A DNA stretch of 5,901 nt from contig JAESRR010000111.1 of assembly GCA_016764535.1 (NCBI GenBank), forward strand, positions 260-6,160, in the 5' to 3' direction. Made by a program: the position numbers and the translations under genes. Below, one piece after another: positions 1 to 5,901 of the stretch. This stretch comes from Cohaesibacteraceae bacterium (lineage in GTDB: Bacteria > Pseudomonadota > Alphaproteobacteria > Rhizobiales > Cohaesibacteraceae). Under the pieces are notes generated by a model. It was not told where the DNA came from and ran no database searches. It saw only the letters and a program-made list of their open reading frames with translations. Within the stretch, counting starts at the first letter, position 1; every line of letters begins with the position of its first letter.

Positions 1-1410
1 TGCACCACCAGGCAAGGTGAGTGTTCCACCGCTGACAATTACCTTCCCCAAAGGCTGGCCATCAGCCAGAATATCCAGCTCTGCACCCTCGTACAGATCA
101 AGACCGGTGATCGCTGTTGTTGGTGTTATCGATCTTGATGTAAAACCGCCATCTACAAAAAACGCCTCGATTGCCGGCGCTGAATTATCAATCAGATCAA
201 CGTCAAATTCCGGTGTGAGAACTTCAATGGTTCTCAATGTCGATCCATTGATATCGCGTTTGACGGCAAGCCAGAGCTCGTCACCATCAGGACCGGGTTT
301 TGAGGCGATAGATTCAACCAACCCGCCACCACCGATATGATGCGCATGAACCGCAACCATCTGTTGATCGCGCTCGTAGGTAATGCCGACAAGCGAACCG
401 TCATTCATGGCGCAATAACAGATCGGCATCGGATGATCGACTTTAGCCAGTGAACGAACACCCGACTTGAACAGGTGATTGCTCAGAACCGTCAGATCAG
501 GTGCTACATAACTCCCGGTTGCCGGGTCGATGATGTGTTCGCGAATGGATCGGCCATTATCACCAACAAACAATAATGCAGATGATAAATGCACCGGGCG
601 TAATGGTTCCGCGCGAACGCCTGTCTGGTGTTTTTGTTCGGCGTTGACCGCTGAATATACAGCACCTCTATCTGCTGGGCCAAGTGTCCGGGTTGCGCCG
701 GCTGTACCGATGATCATCGATTCCTGTTCAGCAATGAAAGCGATATCATTGATGTGGGATGTCAGAATAGTCAGCGCCAAAGCGTCATCTGCGACCAGCG
801 GATCACTCACAGCAAATGAATTCAACAGACCGGTTTTGGTTTGCCATATCTTGTGTGGTTGTTGCGGTGTGCTCGCAAATGTTTTGCGCTCCGAATAAAA
901 GCACACATGCCGTGGCCAGTTGCCCGTAACCCAGTCTGATGGCCTGTCGGTGAAGGTGATTGGATCCATGGTCCAGTTGTCCTCCGCCAAACGTTTCAGA
1001 TCCTGTGGCTGGTGGTTTGCATGAACAAATGTCTGAATGTCACCGCTGCCGACATAGTCCAGCCTGTCCAGATCAGCAGCATGGAAAGGCGTTGTTATCT
1101 GATAGGGATTACCGCCACTGAATACCAGCGCCTGTGCCGATATGAAGCGAGCCTTCTGATCACCCAGTTCAACAATATATGCCTGATCGACCGAGAATAT
1201 GAATTCAACAAGACGACTGGGGTTTGCCTGGTCTGCGCATATGGCAATGTGTCTTGTTCCGGATCTTTTAATCAGACCGCCATATCTGGTGATCTTGATG
1301 TTGCGGCACTTTTTGAGGCTTTGACGAAACTGTTCTGTATCAACACGGGCATGCATTTCGGGGGTGACTTCACCACGCCCGAAAGTCGGCTGGATAAGCG
1401 AGAGAACCAT
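1..1410 (-). CDS. Tail nozzle / tail tubular protein B-like (T7 gp12-like), 3' end outside window
   Basis: An open frame of 470 codons runs without a stop from ATG at 1410 to the window edge, so the C-terminus is missing. The N-terminus carries the signature of the large tail protein of epsilon15/BPP-1-type podoviruses: QPTFGRGEVTPEMHARVD at residues 7-24, then a Cys-Arg-Asn block (35-37) and GGLIKRSGTRH (44-54). Further blocks fit the same family: NWPRHVCFYSERKTFAS (164-180), a W at 189 followed by a Phe-containing loop, DLTVLSNHLF (305-314), DGSLVGITYERD (337-348) and ELWLAVKRDINGSTLRTIE (378-396). In such phages this protein forms the tail nozzle below the gp11-like ring. The start lies 1 nt after the stop of the gp11-like gene with only a weak Shine-Dalgarno, which suggests translational coupling. 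The family assignment is from remembered consensus; the exact structural role is inferred. Confidence 0.85.
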   Translation of the reverse strand, partial: MVLSLIQPTFGRGEVTPEMHARVDTEQFRQSLKKCRNIKITRYGGLIKRSGTRHIAICADQANPSRLVEFIFSVDQAYIVELGDQKARFISAQALVFSGGNPYQITTPFHAADLDRLDYVGSGDIQTFVHANHQPQDLKRLAEDNWTMDPITFTDRPSDWVTGNWPRHVCFYSERKTFASTPQQPHKIWQTKTGLLNSFAVSDPLVADDALALTILTSHINDIAFIAEQESMIIGTAGATRTLGPADRGAVYSAVNAEQKHQTGVRAEPLRPVHLSSALLFVGDNGRSIREHIIDPATGSYVAPDLTVLSNHLFKSGVRSLAKVDHPMPICYCAMNDGSLVGITYERDQQMVAVHAHHIGGGGLVESIASKPGPDGDELWLAVKRDINGSTLRTIEVLTPEFDVDLIDNSAPAIEAFFVDGGFTSRSITPTTAITGLDLYEGAELDILADGQPLGKVIVSGGTLTLPGGA

Positions 1411-1411
1411 T

Positions 1412-1981
1412 CTACTGGACGATCACTTGCGAAGGAGTCCCCAGAAGACCATCGCGTTTTTTTGATCGTTTCAGGGTGGCTTCAAATTCCTGATGCATTT
1501 CGGCTTTCAGCGTGCGCTTGCCTGTCAGATTATGGGCAAAATTCCTTGCAAGCAGCAATGTCAGGACTTCACAAAACGGAATAGTGAATTCTCCCGGATC
1601 AGTCACCCTGCGCACGTAGTGGAGTTTTAAGGGCCCTTGCAGATTTACCAGAACATGCCCTGTTTCCACGCTATGGGGGATTTCCACCGGATCCCCGTTT
1701 TCATCCAACCGATATAGCGGCAATGGAAACAAACAATCCGCCGGCAATAGATATTGGTGGGAATAGTCAAATGCCGGACTTTGTGTTTCTGCTGCAATCA
1801 GACCGCGCCATTTTGAAAAGGACCAGGCGAAAGCTGATAAAAGCTGATCTCGCGAAAATGCAAAGTTGGTTTTCATCCAGCGCGCGCTTTTGCCCGGTTC
1901 ATCAAAATTTGCGATTGTCGCTTCTGCAATATGGCCAAGGGCAATATTGGCGAGGGCGACTTCACTCTGTCCGCTTGCCAT
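1412..1981 (-). CDS. Tail tube / adaptor protein, T7 gp11 (tail tubular protein A)-like
   Basis: The product has 189 residues, near the usual size of T7 gp11-type adaptors. N-terminal features typical of the family are a helix with NIALGHI (12-18), a stretch SARWMKTNFAFSRDQLLSAFAWSFSKWR (32-59) that matches the usual 'substrate-free' helical block with W-x-F and Arg, and YLLPADCLFPLPLY (77-90), the family's Leu-Pro-Ala-Asp-Cys motif. The C-terminal helix (about 150-175) is rich in Lys and Glu. The protein should form a ring under the portal and connect it to the nozzle. The ATG at 1981 is supported by AGGA at 1990-1993 (minus strand) with 8 nt spacing. The next gene, the gp12-like protein, follows after 1 nt, which fits a functional pair. 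Confidence 0.87.
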   Translation of the reverse strand: MASGQSEVALANIALGHIAEATIANFDEPGKSARWMKTNFAFSRDQLLSAFAWSFSKWRGLIAAETQSPAFDYSHQYLLPADCLFPLPLYRLDENGDPVEIPHSVETGHVLVNLQGPLKLHYVRRVTDPGEFTIPFCEVLTLLLARNFAHNLTGKRTLKAEMHQEFEATLKRSKKRDGLLGTPSQVIVQ

Positions 1982-2012
1982 TAAATAGATCCTGTGGTGA
2001 CTGGAATTTATG

Positions 2013-2032
2013 AGAGGCGCGTACGCCCCTCT
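2013..2032 (-). other. Imperfect inverted repeat in the only sizeable gap of the operon
   Basis: Between the 74-residue gene and the gp11-like gene there is a 63-nt gap (1982-2044). It holds a 20-nt near-palindrome: five paired bases (AGAGG with CCTCT), one mismatch, then a GCGTACGC core. On the minus-strand transcript it is followed by CATAAATTCC, not a U-run, so it is not a good intrinsic terminator in the direction of the genes. It could be an RNA processing or stability hairpin. Its place after the capsid genes and before gp11 is like that of the T7 late terminator, but that parallel is only positional. Confidence 0.4.
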
Positions 2033-2044
2033 TTGGATGATTGG

Positions 2045-2269
2045 TTAGTCTGGTTTGCTATCGTCAGGCGGGTTTGTATCTTCAGGTGGCGGCGTGGGTT
2101 TGTTGTCCTTTTTCGGACCTGCCTTTTTAACAAAAGCGCCCTTGTCAGGTTTGATCCATGACGCTTCAAGACCGGTGTAGTTAAACCGCTCGCCTTTTTT
2201 GCGAACACTTTTGTAAACGCCGGTGGCAATGGCAGTCACCATGCCGTCCAGTTTCTTTAGATTAGCCAT
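2045..2269 (-). CDS. Small phage protein of unknown function, basic with Pro/Asp-rich tail
   Basis: This 74-residue product is not assigned to a named family. Residues 1-45 look like a small folded unit with VTAIATGVYKSVRKKGERF (11-29) and a WIKPDKG turn (38-44). Short proteins with a 'V-x-A-x-x-G-Y ... R-x-K-G-E-x-F ... W-x-x-P' pattern are common near phage capsid genes, with no settled role. Residues 46-74 are low complexity, first Lys-rich and then Pro/Asp-rich, and probably disordered. The ATG sits in ATGGCTAA, overlapping the end of the cement gene by 8 nt, and a GGGGA stretch lies about 9 nt upstream. The overlap and the co-linear position support a real gene, translated by coupling. 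A minor virion or head-completion role is possible but is only a guess from position. Confidence 0.75.
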   Translation of the reverse strand: MANLKKLDGMVTAIATGVYKSVRKKGERFNYTGLEASWIKPDKGAFVKKAGPKKDNKPTPPPEDTNPPDDSKPD

Positions 2270-2705
2270 TGGTCTGGTTCCCCATTGTGATACCGGCTGT
2301 GATTTTACCCACGGTTGGTGCCGTCCCCACGAGCGTATAATTCACCCGCATATACCGGTGCATGCCTTCGCCCTGGGCCAGTGGCACAACATCGGGGTTG
2401 AACTGATAGCCTGCCTTTAGATTGGCCAACGGGATTGCGCCGGATGTGGCATGGGTCAGAACACCGGATCCAAATGCACTGTCATCCGATGTCTGGACCT
2501 TGATTTCCAGTGACGTCAGATTGTTGAAATCCTCTGTCACCTGCATCAGCAGAGGCATCTTTTTGCCGCCGCCCTTTTCACGACGGATCGCCTCGGCATT
2601 GCCATACGGTATCCCGGTAGTACCAAGGTCAATCACATCGGTCGAACCAGTAGAAGCCGTCAGCACCTGCTGGTTGGAGAACATATTCTGGGTATCAAAG
2701 ATCAT
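2262..2705 (-). CDS. Capsid cement/decoration protein, Bbp16 family-like
   Basis: The 147-residue product starts MIFDTQNMFSNQQVLTAS, followed by STDVIDLG (21-28) and a Gly-rich stretch, as in Bbp16-type cement proteins of BPP-1-like phages. PLLMQVTEDF (51-60) and SLEIKVQTSDDSAF (65-78) are alternating beta-strand segments, and the C-terminal MRYMR-like segment HRYMRVNYTLVG (116-127) plus KITAGITMG (134-142) completes a mostly beta fold. In BPP-1 the cement protein is a jelly-roll that forms dimers bridging capsomers at two-fold axes; the same job is inferred here. It follows the capsid gene by 31 nt, the order seen in that group. AAGG at 2715-2718 (minus strand), 9 nt before ATG, supports the start. 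An insertion around residues 35-50 (basic, RREKGGGKK) may contact the capsid or DNA. Confidence 0.82.
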   Translation of the reverse strand: MIFDTQNMFSNQQVLTASTGSTDVIDLGTTGIPYGNAEAIRREKGGGKKMPLLMQVTEDFNNLTSLEIKVQTSDDSAFGSGVLTHATSGAIPLANLKAGYQFNPDVVPLAQGEGMHRYMRVNYTLVGTAPTVGKITAGITMGNQTNG

Positions 2706-2736
2706 TGAAAGTTACCTTTATCTTCCCGTTCAGCAA

Positions 2737-3762
2737 TCAGCTTGCTGCGGGAACTGCGGCTTCGGTGTTGAGCAAGGCGTCTGTTTCGCGGATCGGAATG
2801 CCGCGATAGGTGATCACCTGCTGGCCCTCGATTTCGCGACGCCCCAGACGAACGAAGTTGTCAGATGTTCCGGCATTGGTCGCCAGAGCATCTAGTGCTT
2901 CCATCATGTCTTTGTTCATGTAGATGCACTGTTTGCCACCTGCCACGCGGCGGGACTGCAGCTGGTAATATGCCTTGCGCATCAGCTTGTAGAGATCAAC
3001 AGACCCGCCCTGCACATCACTGACATCGATGTTGCAAATCCGGGCGTTATAGCGCCAGTCCTTCACAGCAACTCCCATGTGCCAGGTGAACATCTCTTCC
3101 TCGACATAGTAGGGATTGTTGTCGGCATCGAGCACACGCTGTTTGCCCATGTCCTGACGCTGCACACCTGCTTTGGTGCCTTTGGGATAGATCAGATGCG
3201 TGAACCGATCGCCCCATGTGACAAACCAGATCGAGGTGTTGTCAGATCCTGCGCCGCCGGCATGGATCACCTGTTTTTCCGCGCCTTGCGAGTTTGCTCC
3301 ATTTGCATACGTGGCATAGCGGGCAGACAGACCCTTGAAGCGTTCGGGATTATTGGCTGTGTCATGATAAAACATGCCGGTCGCCATTTCCTGATTCATC
3401 GCTTCCAGAAATGCCTGTCCTTCGGACAACCTCACTGCGCCGCGATCGGTCGCCAGATCAAGCAGCCGGCAATCGACCGAAGACATTGCTTCAATAAAGC
3501 CGGTGGTATCATCTACCTGTTGGGTCTGCGACTTGCTCTGTGGTGTACCCTTGTAAAGCATACCCCACGAGACCGACGGCAACCCGGTACGGATCGTATG
3601 CCGGTGTTTTGTGCCCATATTGCATTCCATTGCCACGGCATCGGCAAGGATCTGGTTTTCCTGTGCCAGTAATTCGATAATGGCTGCGATCTGCCGACCA
3701 TCACCTTCCTGCCGCTTGTAGATATCAACGAGTGTTAGATAATTTTGAGCGAGTATCGCCAT
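2737..3762 (-). CDS. Major capsid protein, GP7 family (epsilon15/BPP-1-type HK97 fold)
   Basis: The product has 341 residues, close to epsilon15 gp7. The N-terminal part LTLVDIYKRQ (9-18) and LLAQENQILADAVAMECN (31-48) is the family's opening helix block. RHTIRTGLPSVSWGMLYKG (54-72) is the extended arm, and QVDDTTGFIEAMSSVD (82-97) precedes the spine helix. The strongest signature is SIWFVTWGDRFTHLIYPKG (177-195) followed by TKAGVQRQDMGKQ (196-208), then the W-H-MG-VAVKDWRY block (227-239). Members assemble the icosahedral shell by an HK97-type fold, and BPP-1's version was reported to have a different chain topology. The ATG at 3762 has AAGGA at 3772-3776 with 9 nt spacing. The gene sits 18 nt after the scaffold gene. 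No protease gene is seen nearby, which fits assembly without capsid cleavage, although the operon is only partly visible. Confidence 0.93.
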   Translation of the reverse strand: MAILAQNYLTLVDIYKRQEGDGRQIAAIIELLAQENQILADAVAMECNMGTKHRHTIRTGLPSVSWGMLYKGTPQSKSQTQQVDDTTGFIEAMSSVDCRLLDLATDRGAVRLSEGQAFLEAMNQEMATGMFYHDTANNPERFKGLSARYATYANGANSQGAEKQVIHAGGAGSDNTSIWFVTWGDRFTHLIYPKGTKAGVQRQDMGKQRVLDADNNPYYVEEEMFTWHMGVAVKDWRYNARICNIDVSDVQGGSVDLYKLMRKAYYQLQSRRVAGGKQCIYMNKDMMEALDALATNAGTSDNFVRLGRREIEGQQVITYRGIPIRETDALLNTEAAVPAAS

Positions 3763-3780
3763 GAGAACCGGTCCTTTTCT

Positions 3781-4578
3781 CTATTTGGAGTTTGCTGGAT
3801 AGAGGATCTCTGCATGATCCTCGTTTGCGGGAGTTTGGGTGCCTGCGCCACCGCCTTGCGGCATGTCTTCGTCAAAATACTCGGCACCGATTTTTGCAAG
3901 AAGGATGGAAAGCTGCGGGCTTTTTAACCCGCCATTGGAATGAACTGCCCCCATCGCAATCAGTTCCTTACGCAAGCCATCGCCACCGTTTTTATTGATG
4001 ACACGATCAAGCAATGACAGATTGCGTTTAAAGCCTTCGGTCCCGGTTTCGCCCCATGCTTTCTCAAGCGCATCTGTGGTGGCTGTAGCCTGTTGCTCGG
4101 CGTGATCTTCCGACGCCTTGTGCAGACCCACCATGTGGCTAACAAACGCCTGATGGATGCCGTCTGCCTGATTGGGATCAAGTCCAAGATCCAAAGCCAC
4201 ACCCTTGAGCGTATCTGCTTGCGAGGCGTCGTAGGCGAGGCCCTCAGGCAATTGCTCCGGAAGTTTGAAGCTGTAGTCCTCAGCCTTTACCGGGACACCC
4301 AGTGCCTTGCGAAACGCAGCCTTGTCATCATCGCTGGCGTCCTTGCCCGGAATGCGAACCAGTTCCTTGCTGGATGCTGACAAATCCTGATGGGCCTTGA
4401 TCACATCATCGGCATTATTCCAGCCCTGCTCGGTGGCATATGCCCCGTGACCATCGCCGGTCAGACCATCGGAAAATGAAGCAGACTGATCACCCTCGCC
4501 TGTGCCTTCATCCGATACACCTGTGTCATCTGCAGCGCTATGGACGATCAGGGGCCGTGCAATTGCATTTGTTTTCAT
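3781..4578 (-). CDS. Scaffold-like capsid assembly protein
   Basis: I place the start at ATG 4578, giving 265 residues, because AGGA lies 6 nt upstream. The frame is open further up to 4668, but that extension overlaps the Bbp19-like gene by 79 nt and has no family character. Residues 15-55 are acidic and Gly/Ser-rich, and probably disordered. Then come WNNADDVIKAHQDL (53-66), IPGKDASDDDKAAFRKALG (76-94), AEDYSFKLPEQLPEGL (99-114) and a long helix, about 115-175. This 'IPG-x-D-A-x-D-x-x-x-A-F-x-x-x-LGVP ... Y-x-F' layout is typical of phage scaffold or minor head proteins placed just before a capsid gene. The C-terminus (235-250) is acidic then Gly-rich. The role in procapsid assembly is inferred from this layout and from its place between portal and capsid genes. 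Confidence 0.83.
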   Translation of the reverse strand: MKTNAIARPLIVHSAADDTGVSDEGTGEGDQSASFSDGLTGDGHGAYATEQGWNNADDVIKAHQDLSASSKELVRIPGKDASDDDKAAFRKALGVPVKAEDYSFKLPEQLPEGLAYDASQADTLKGVALDLGLDPNQADGIHQAFVSHMVGLHKASEDHAEQQATATTDALEKAWGETGTEGFKRNLSLLDRVINKNGGDGLRKELIAMGAVHSNGGLKSPQLSILLAKIGAEYFDEDMPQGGGAGTQTPANEDHAEILYPANSK

Positions 4579-4584
4579 AAATAA

Positions 4585-4588
4585 TCCT
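4585..4588 (-). promoter_or_regulatory. Shine-Dalgarno site that fixes the scaffold start
   Basis: AGGA on the minus strand lies in the 11-nt gap directly after the TGA stop of the Bbp19-like gene and 6 nt before ATG 4578. An in-frame ATG overlaps just ahead of it (ATGACAGG), but only the 4578 ATG has this site at a working distance. It is therefore the best start for the scaffold-like protein. Confidence 0.75.
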
Positions 4589-4589
4589 G

Positions 4590-4904
4590 TCATTTTTGTT
4601 GAGATGCAGCCTCGGCACCAGCTGCCTGCGACAATAAAAGTCGCTCTTCCCGGGTGAGGTTCATGCAACGAAAAAGCCGCCCGAAGGCGGCCCGTTTGCC
4701 AGCGTTAAACTGGGCTTGTTCATTCGTTTCCGGACTGTCGCAAAACTCAAAGAAGCCGGTCTCATGCGCGAGATCCGCGACGATCATCTCACTGTCCTGC
4801 TGGCTGTTCTTGCCTGTTCGAAACCGTGCGTAGGCGTCCATCAACTCACGTTCGCGAACAATGCGCCGGCTAAACAGGCGGCACTTGCTTGCCCATGATG
4901 TCAT
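4590..4904 (-). CDS. Small Bbp19 family-like phage protein
   Basis: The product has 104 residues and lies between portal and scaffold, as in BPP-1-like phages. The body reads ELMDAYARFRTGKNSQQDS (20-38), then MIVADLAHETGFF (40-52) and NEQAQFNAGKRAAFGRLFR (61-79), matching the family pattern of a 'Y-x-x-x-F ... G-x-x-x-L-x-D-L' helix and a later 'G-x-R' helix. The function of the family is unknown. It is mostly helical with no membrane segment. The first ATG (4904) overlaps the portal end by 35 nt and has only a weak GGA upstream. Met22 (4841) is an alternative start that would remove the overlap and lose only a basic stretch of uncertain value. Codons 72-78 encode a terminator-like hairpin, described separately. 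Confidence 0.78.
   Translation of the reverse strand: MTSWASKCRLFSRRIVRERELMDAYARFRTGKNSQQDSEMIVADLAHETGFFEFCDSPETNEQAQFNAGKRAAFGRLFRCMNLTREERLLLSQAAGAEAASQQK
4671..4691 (-). terminator. Intrinsic terminator-like hairpin inside the Bbp19-like gene
   Basis: The minus strand reads GCCGCC, TTCG, GGCGGC, then TTTTT (stem at 4686-4691 and 4676-4681, U-run 4671-4675). This is a perfect six-pair GC stem closed by the extra-stable C(UUCG)G tetraloop and followed at once by five U. It lies in frame as codons 72-78 (Ala-Ala-Phe-Gly-Arg-Leu-Phe). By structure it would end transcription ahead of the scaffold and capsid genes. Because it is inside a gene, a translating ribosome could cover it and keep it from folding. 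Whether it works in vivo is unknown; chance encoding by the protein sequence is the alternative. Confidence 0.6.
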
Positions 4905-5901
4905 TTAGCTGTTCCGCTGCTGGTACGGCGTCCTTTGCGATAGCGGCTGTTGATTGTGCCATTGCCATCTGTTGCGCCTGGTCTGCCTGTTTCTGTCGTT
5001 CACCACGACGTTGCTCGATAATGTCATCACCTGGTCGCAGATTGGCCGGCGCGCCGCCAATATCCCGGGCCAGATCCAGATAGGCTCCTGTATCAAGATA
5101 ATCGCCGGCATCCTCGTGCCCCATTTGCTGCAGCTGCGCGATGCGGCCGACATAGGCATCGGCCTCGTTCAATTCATTTGAGCGGCGCATGCGATTGAGT
5201 GGTGATGTGCTTTGCGCGATGACGTTGGCACCCGTCAGGCTTTGCGGCATCTGCAGGGCTGCTCCCTCACCAAACGCACCTTTCTCCGATAACACCACCA
5301 GTTCGCGATCAACCATCGAACTCAACGAGCTTTCAAAGGAGGCTCCTGCAGGTCCAAGCATGTCGCTCTTCTCCTGCGCTCTCTCCAGAACTTCCCGCGC
5401 TGTCATTTGCTGGGTTTGTTGCATCAATGCCTGGAACAACGGGATGTAGAGTGCATCCTTGATCTGTTCCCGTTTCAACTGCTGGACCTGCATGACAAAA
5501 CCCAGCGCCTGCGGTTGGGTGGTATCGATCGGCCGTGCCAATAAACCGCGGGTTGGATCCAGATACCCCTTGTTGTTGGCACCCGGATTTAGATTAAGCG
5601 GGCGGCCAAGTGCTCCCTCCAGATCAGCCGGTGTTGCGATTGGCGGGTTGGTTGCCTTTGAAACCCCGCGATCCAGATCCCTTTCAAGAACCTGCAGGCG
5701 TTTGATCTCCTGCATGCACAGCATGATCGGGCTTTCAGAATACGGGCTGTCTGCGCGCTTGCTCCACCGATAAACAATGAAGGGAAATGACTGGTAGCCG
5801 CTTTCTTTTGTGAGATGTTTGTTGTCCAGATCTATCCAGGCACTCATCACCAAAGATGCACGATTGCTGCCCTTGATTGATCCGCGTTCTTCACGCGGTT
5901 G
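4870..5901 (-). CDS. Portal (head-tail connector) protein, podovirus type, 5' end outside window
   Basis: The frame is open from the window edge to the TAG at 4870, giving the C-terminal 343 residues. An internal TTG at 5853 is not a real start, since the codons upstream read PREERGSIKGSN and stay in frame. Family features of the 'head to tail connecting' portals are AWIDLDNK (21-28), ESGYQSFPFIVYRW (33-46), SPYSESPIMLCMQEIKRLQ (52-70), a Pro-rich loop NPPIATPADLEG (85-96) and Gly/Pro-rich segments near 105-120. The helix QLKREQIKDALYIPLFQ follows, as usual. The last part, from about 300 to 330, is Gln/Ala-rich, a common disordered or coiled tail of such portals. Twelve copies form the DNA gateway at one vertex and bind terminase and the gp11-like ring. 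Complete members have roughly 500-600 residues, so about a third is missing. Confidence 0.9.
   Translation of the reverse strand, partial: QPREERGSIKGSNRASLVMSAWIDLDNKHLTKESGYQSFPFIVYRWSKRADSPYSESPIMLCMQEIKRLQVLERDLDRGVSKATNPPIATPADLEGALGRPLNLNPGANNKGYLDPTRGLLARPIDTTQPQALGFVMQVQQLKREQIKDALYIPLFQALMQQTQQMTAREVLERAQEKSDMLGPAGASFESSLSSMVDRELVVLSEKGAFGEGAALQMPQSLTGANVIAQSTSPLNRMRRSNELNEADAYVGRIAQLQQMGHEDAGDYLDTGAYLDLARDIGGAPANLRPGDDIIEQRRGERQKQADQAQQMAMAQSTAAIAKDAVPAAEQLNDIMGKQVPPV

Noticed and set aside
1012..1584. 190-codon open frame on the plus strand opposite the two tail genes
   Set aside because: It crosses the junction of two recognised minus-strand genes, resembles no family, and its frame is explained by their codon bias.
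2013..2032. Calling this hairpin an intrinsic terminator
   Set aside because: The stem has a mismatch and no U-run follows on the coding strand; it is listed only as an inverted repeat.
2008..2229. 73-codon minus-strand frame overlapping the small gene at 2045-2269
   Set aside because: It is in another frame of the same strand, highly Arg/Lys/Thr-rich, and lacks a ribosome site; the 2045-2269 frame has the coupled start and the protein-like N-terminal half.
3079..3672. 197-codon open frame on the plus strand opposite the capsid gene
   Set aside because: It lies fully antisense to the well-supported major capsid gene, has a Cys/His/Ile-rich composition of no known family and no ribosome site; it is a shadow of the capsid codon usage.
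4579..4668. Upstream extension of the scaffold frame to an ATG at 4668
   Set aside because: The added residues overlap the Bbp19-like gene, contain scattered Cys/Trp/Arg unlike a scaffold, and the good ribosome site sits before ATG 4578.
5851..5853. TTG as the start of the portal gene
   Set aside because: The frame stays open to the window edge and the upstream residues fit the portal family, so the gene is cut by the window and does not start here.
1..5901. CRISPR array, diversity-generating retroelement, tRNA, att site or insertion sequence
   Set aside because: No regularly spaced repeats, reverse transcriptase, template repeat, tRNA cloverleaf or transposase is visible. BPP-1-like phages can carry a diversity-generating retroelement, but nothing of it lies in this window.

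Overview
The window is one continuous structural (virion) module of a short-tailed, podovirus-type phage or prophage. All seven genes lie head to tail on the minus strand, so transcription runs from base 5901 towards base 1. In transcription order: portal (5' end outside the window), a small Bbp19-like protein, a scaffold-like protein, major capsid protein, capsid cement/decoration protein, a small basic/proline-rich protein of unknown role, a T7 gp11-like tail tube (adaptor) protein, and a large T7 gp12/tail-nozzle-like protein whose 3' end is outside the window. Coding density is close to total. Gene junctions are overlaps of 35 and 8 nt or gaps of 1, 11, 18, 31 and 63 nt, as expected of one late operon. 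No integrase, lysis gene, tail fibre, tRNA or bacterial gene is visible, so prophage and free virus cannot be told apart here.

The gene content and order match the epsilon15 / Bordetella BPP-1 type of podovirus: a GP7-family HK97-fold capsid protein next to a Bbp16-like cement protein, with a Bbp19-like gene between portal and scaffold. The portal forms the packaging vertex, the scaffold and capsid protein build the procapsid, the cement protein stiffens the shell, and the gp11-like and gp12-like proteins close and extend the short tail below the portal.

Host: base composition is balanced (roughly half G+C by eye). By my hand count there are only about 4 GANTC sites where about 23 would be expected, while GATC is about 2.8 times over-represented (about 65 sites). 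GANTC scarcity is the known footprint of CcrM-methylating Alphaproteobacteria, so I infer an alphaproteobacterial host. This is inference from site counts, not from a marker gene.

The most unusual element is a textbook-strength intrinsic terminator (6-bp GC stem, UUCG tetraloop, five U) inside the coding sequence of the Bbp19-like gene, upstream of the scaffold and capsid genes and pointing with transcription. The gene families themselves are all recognisable except the 74-residue protein; I see no clearly undescribed multi-gene system.
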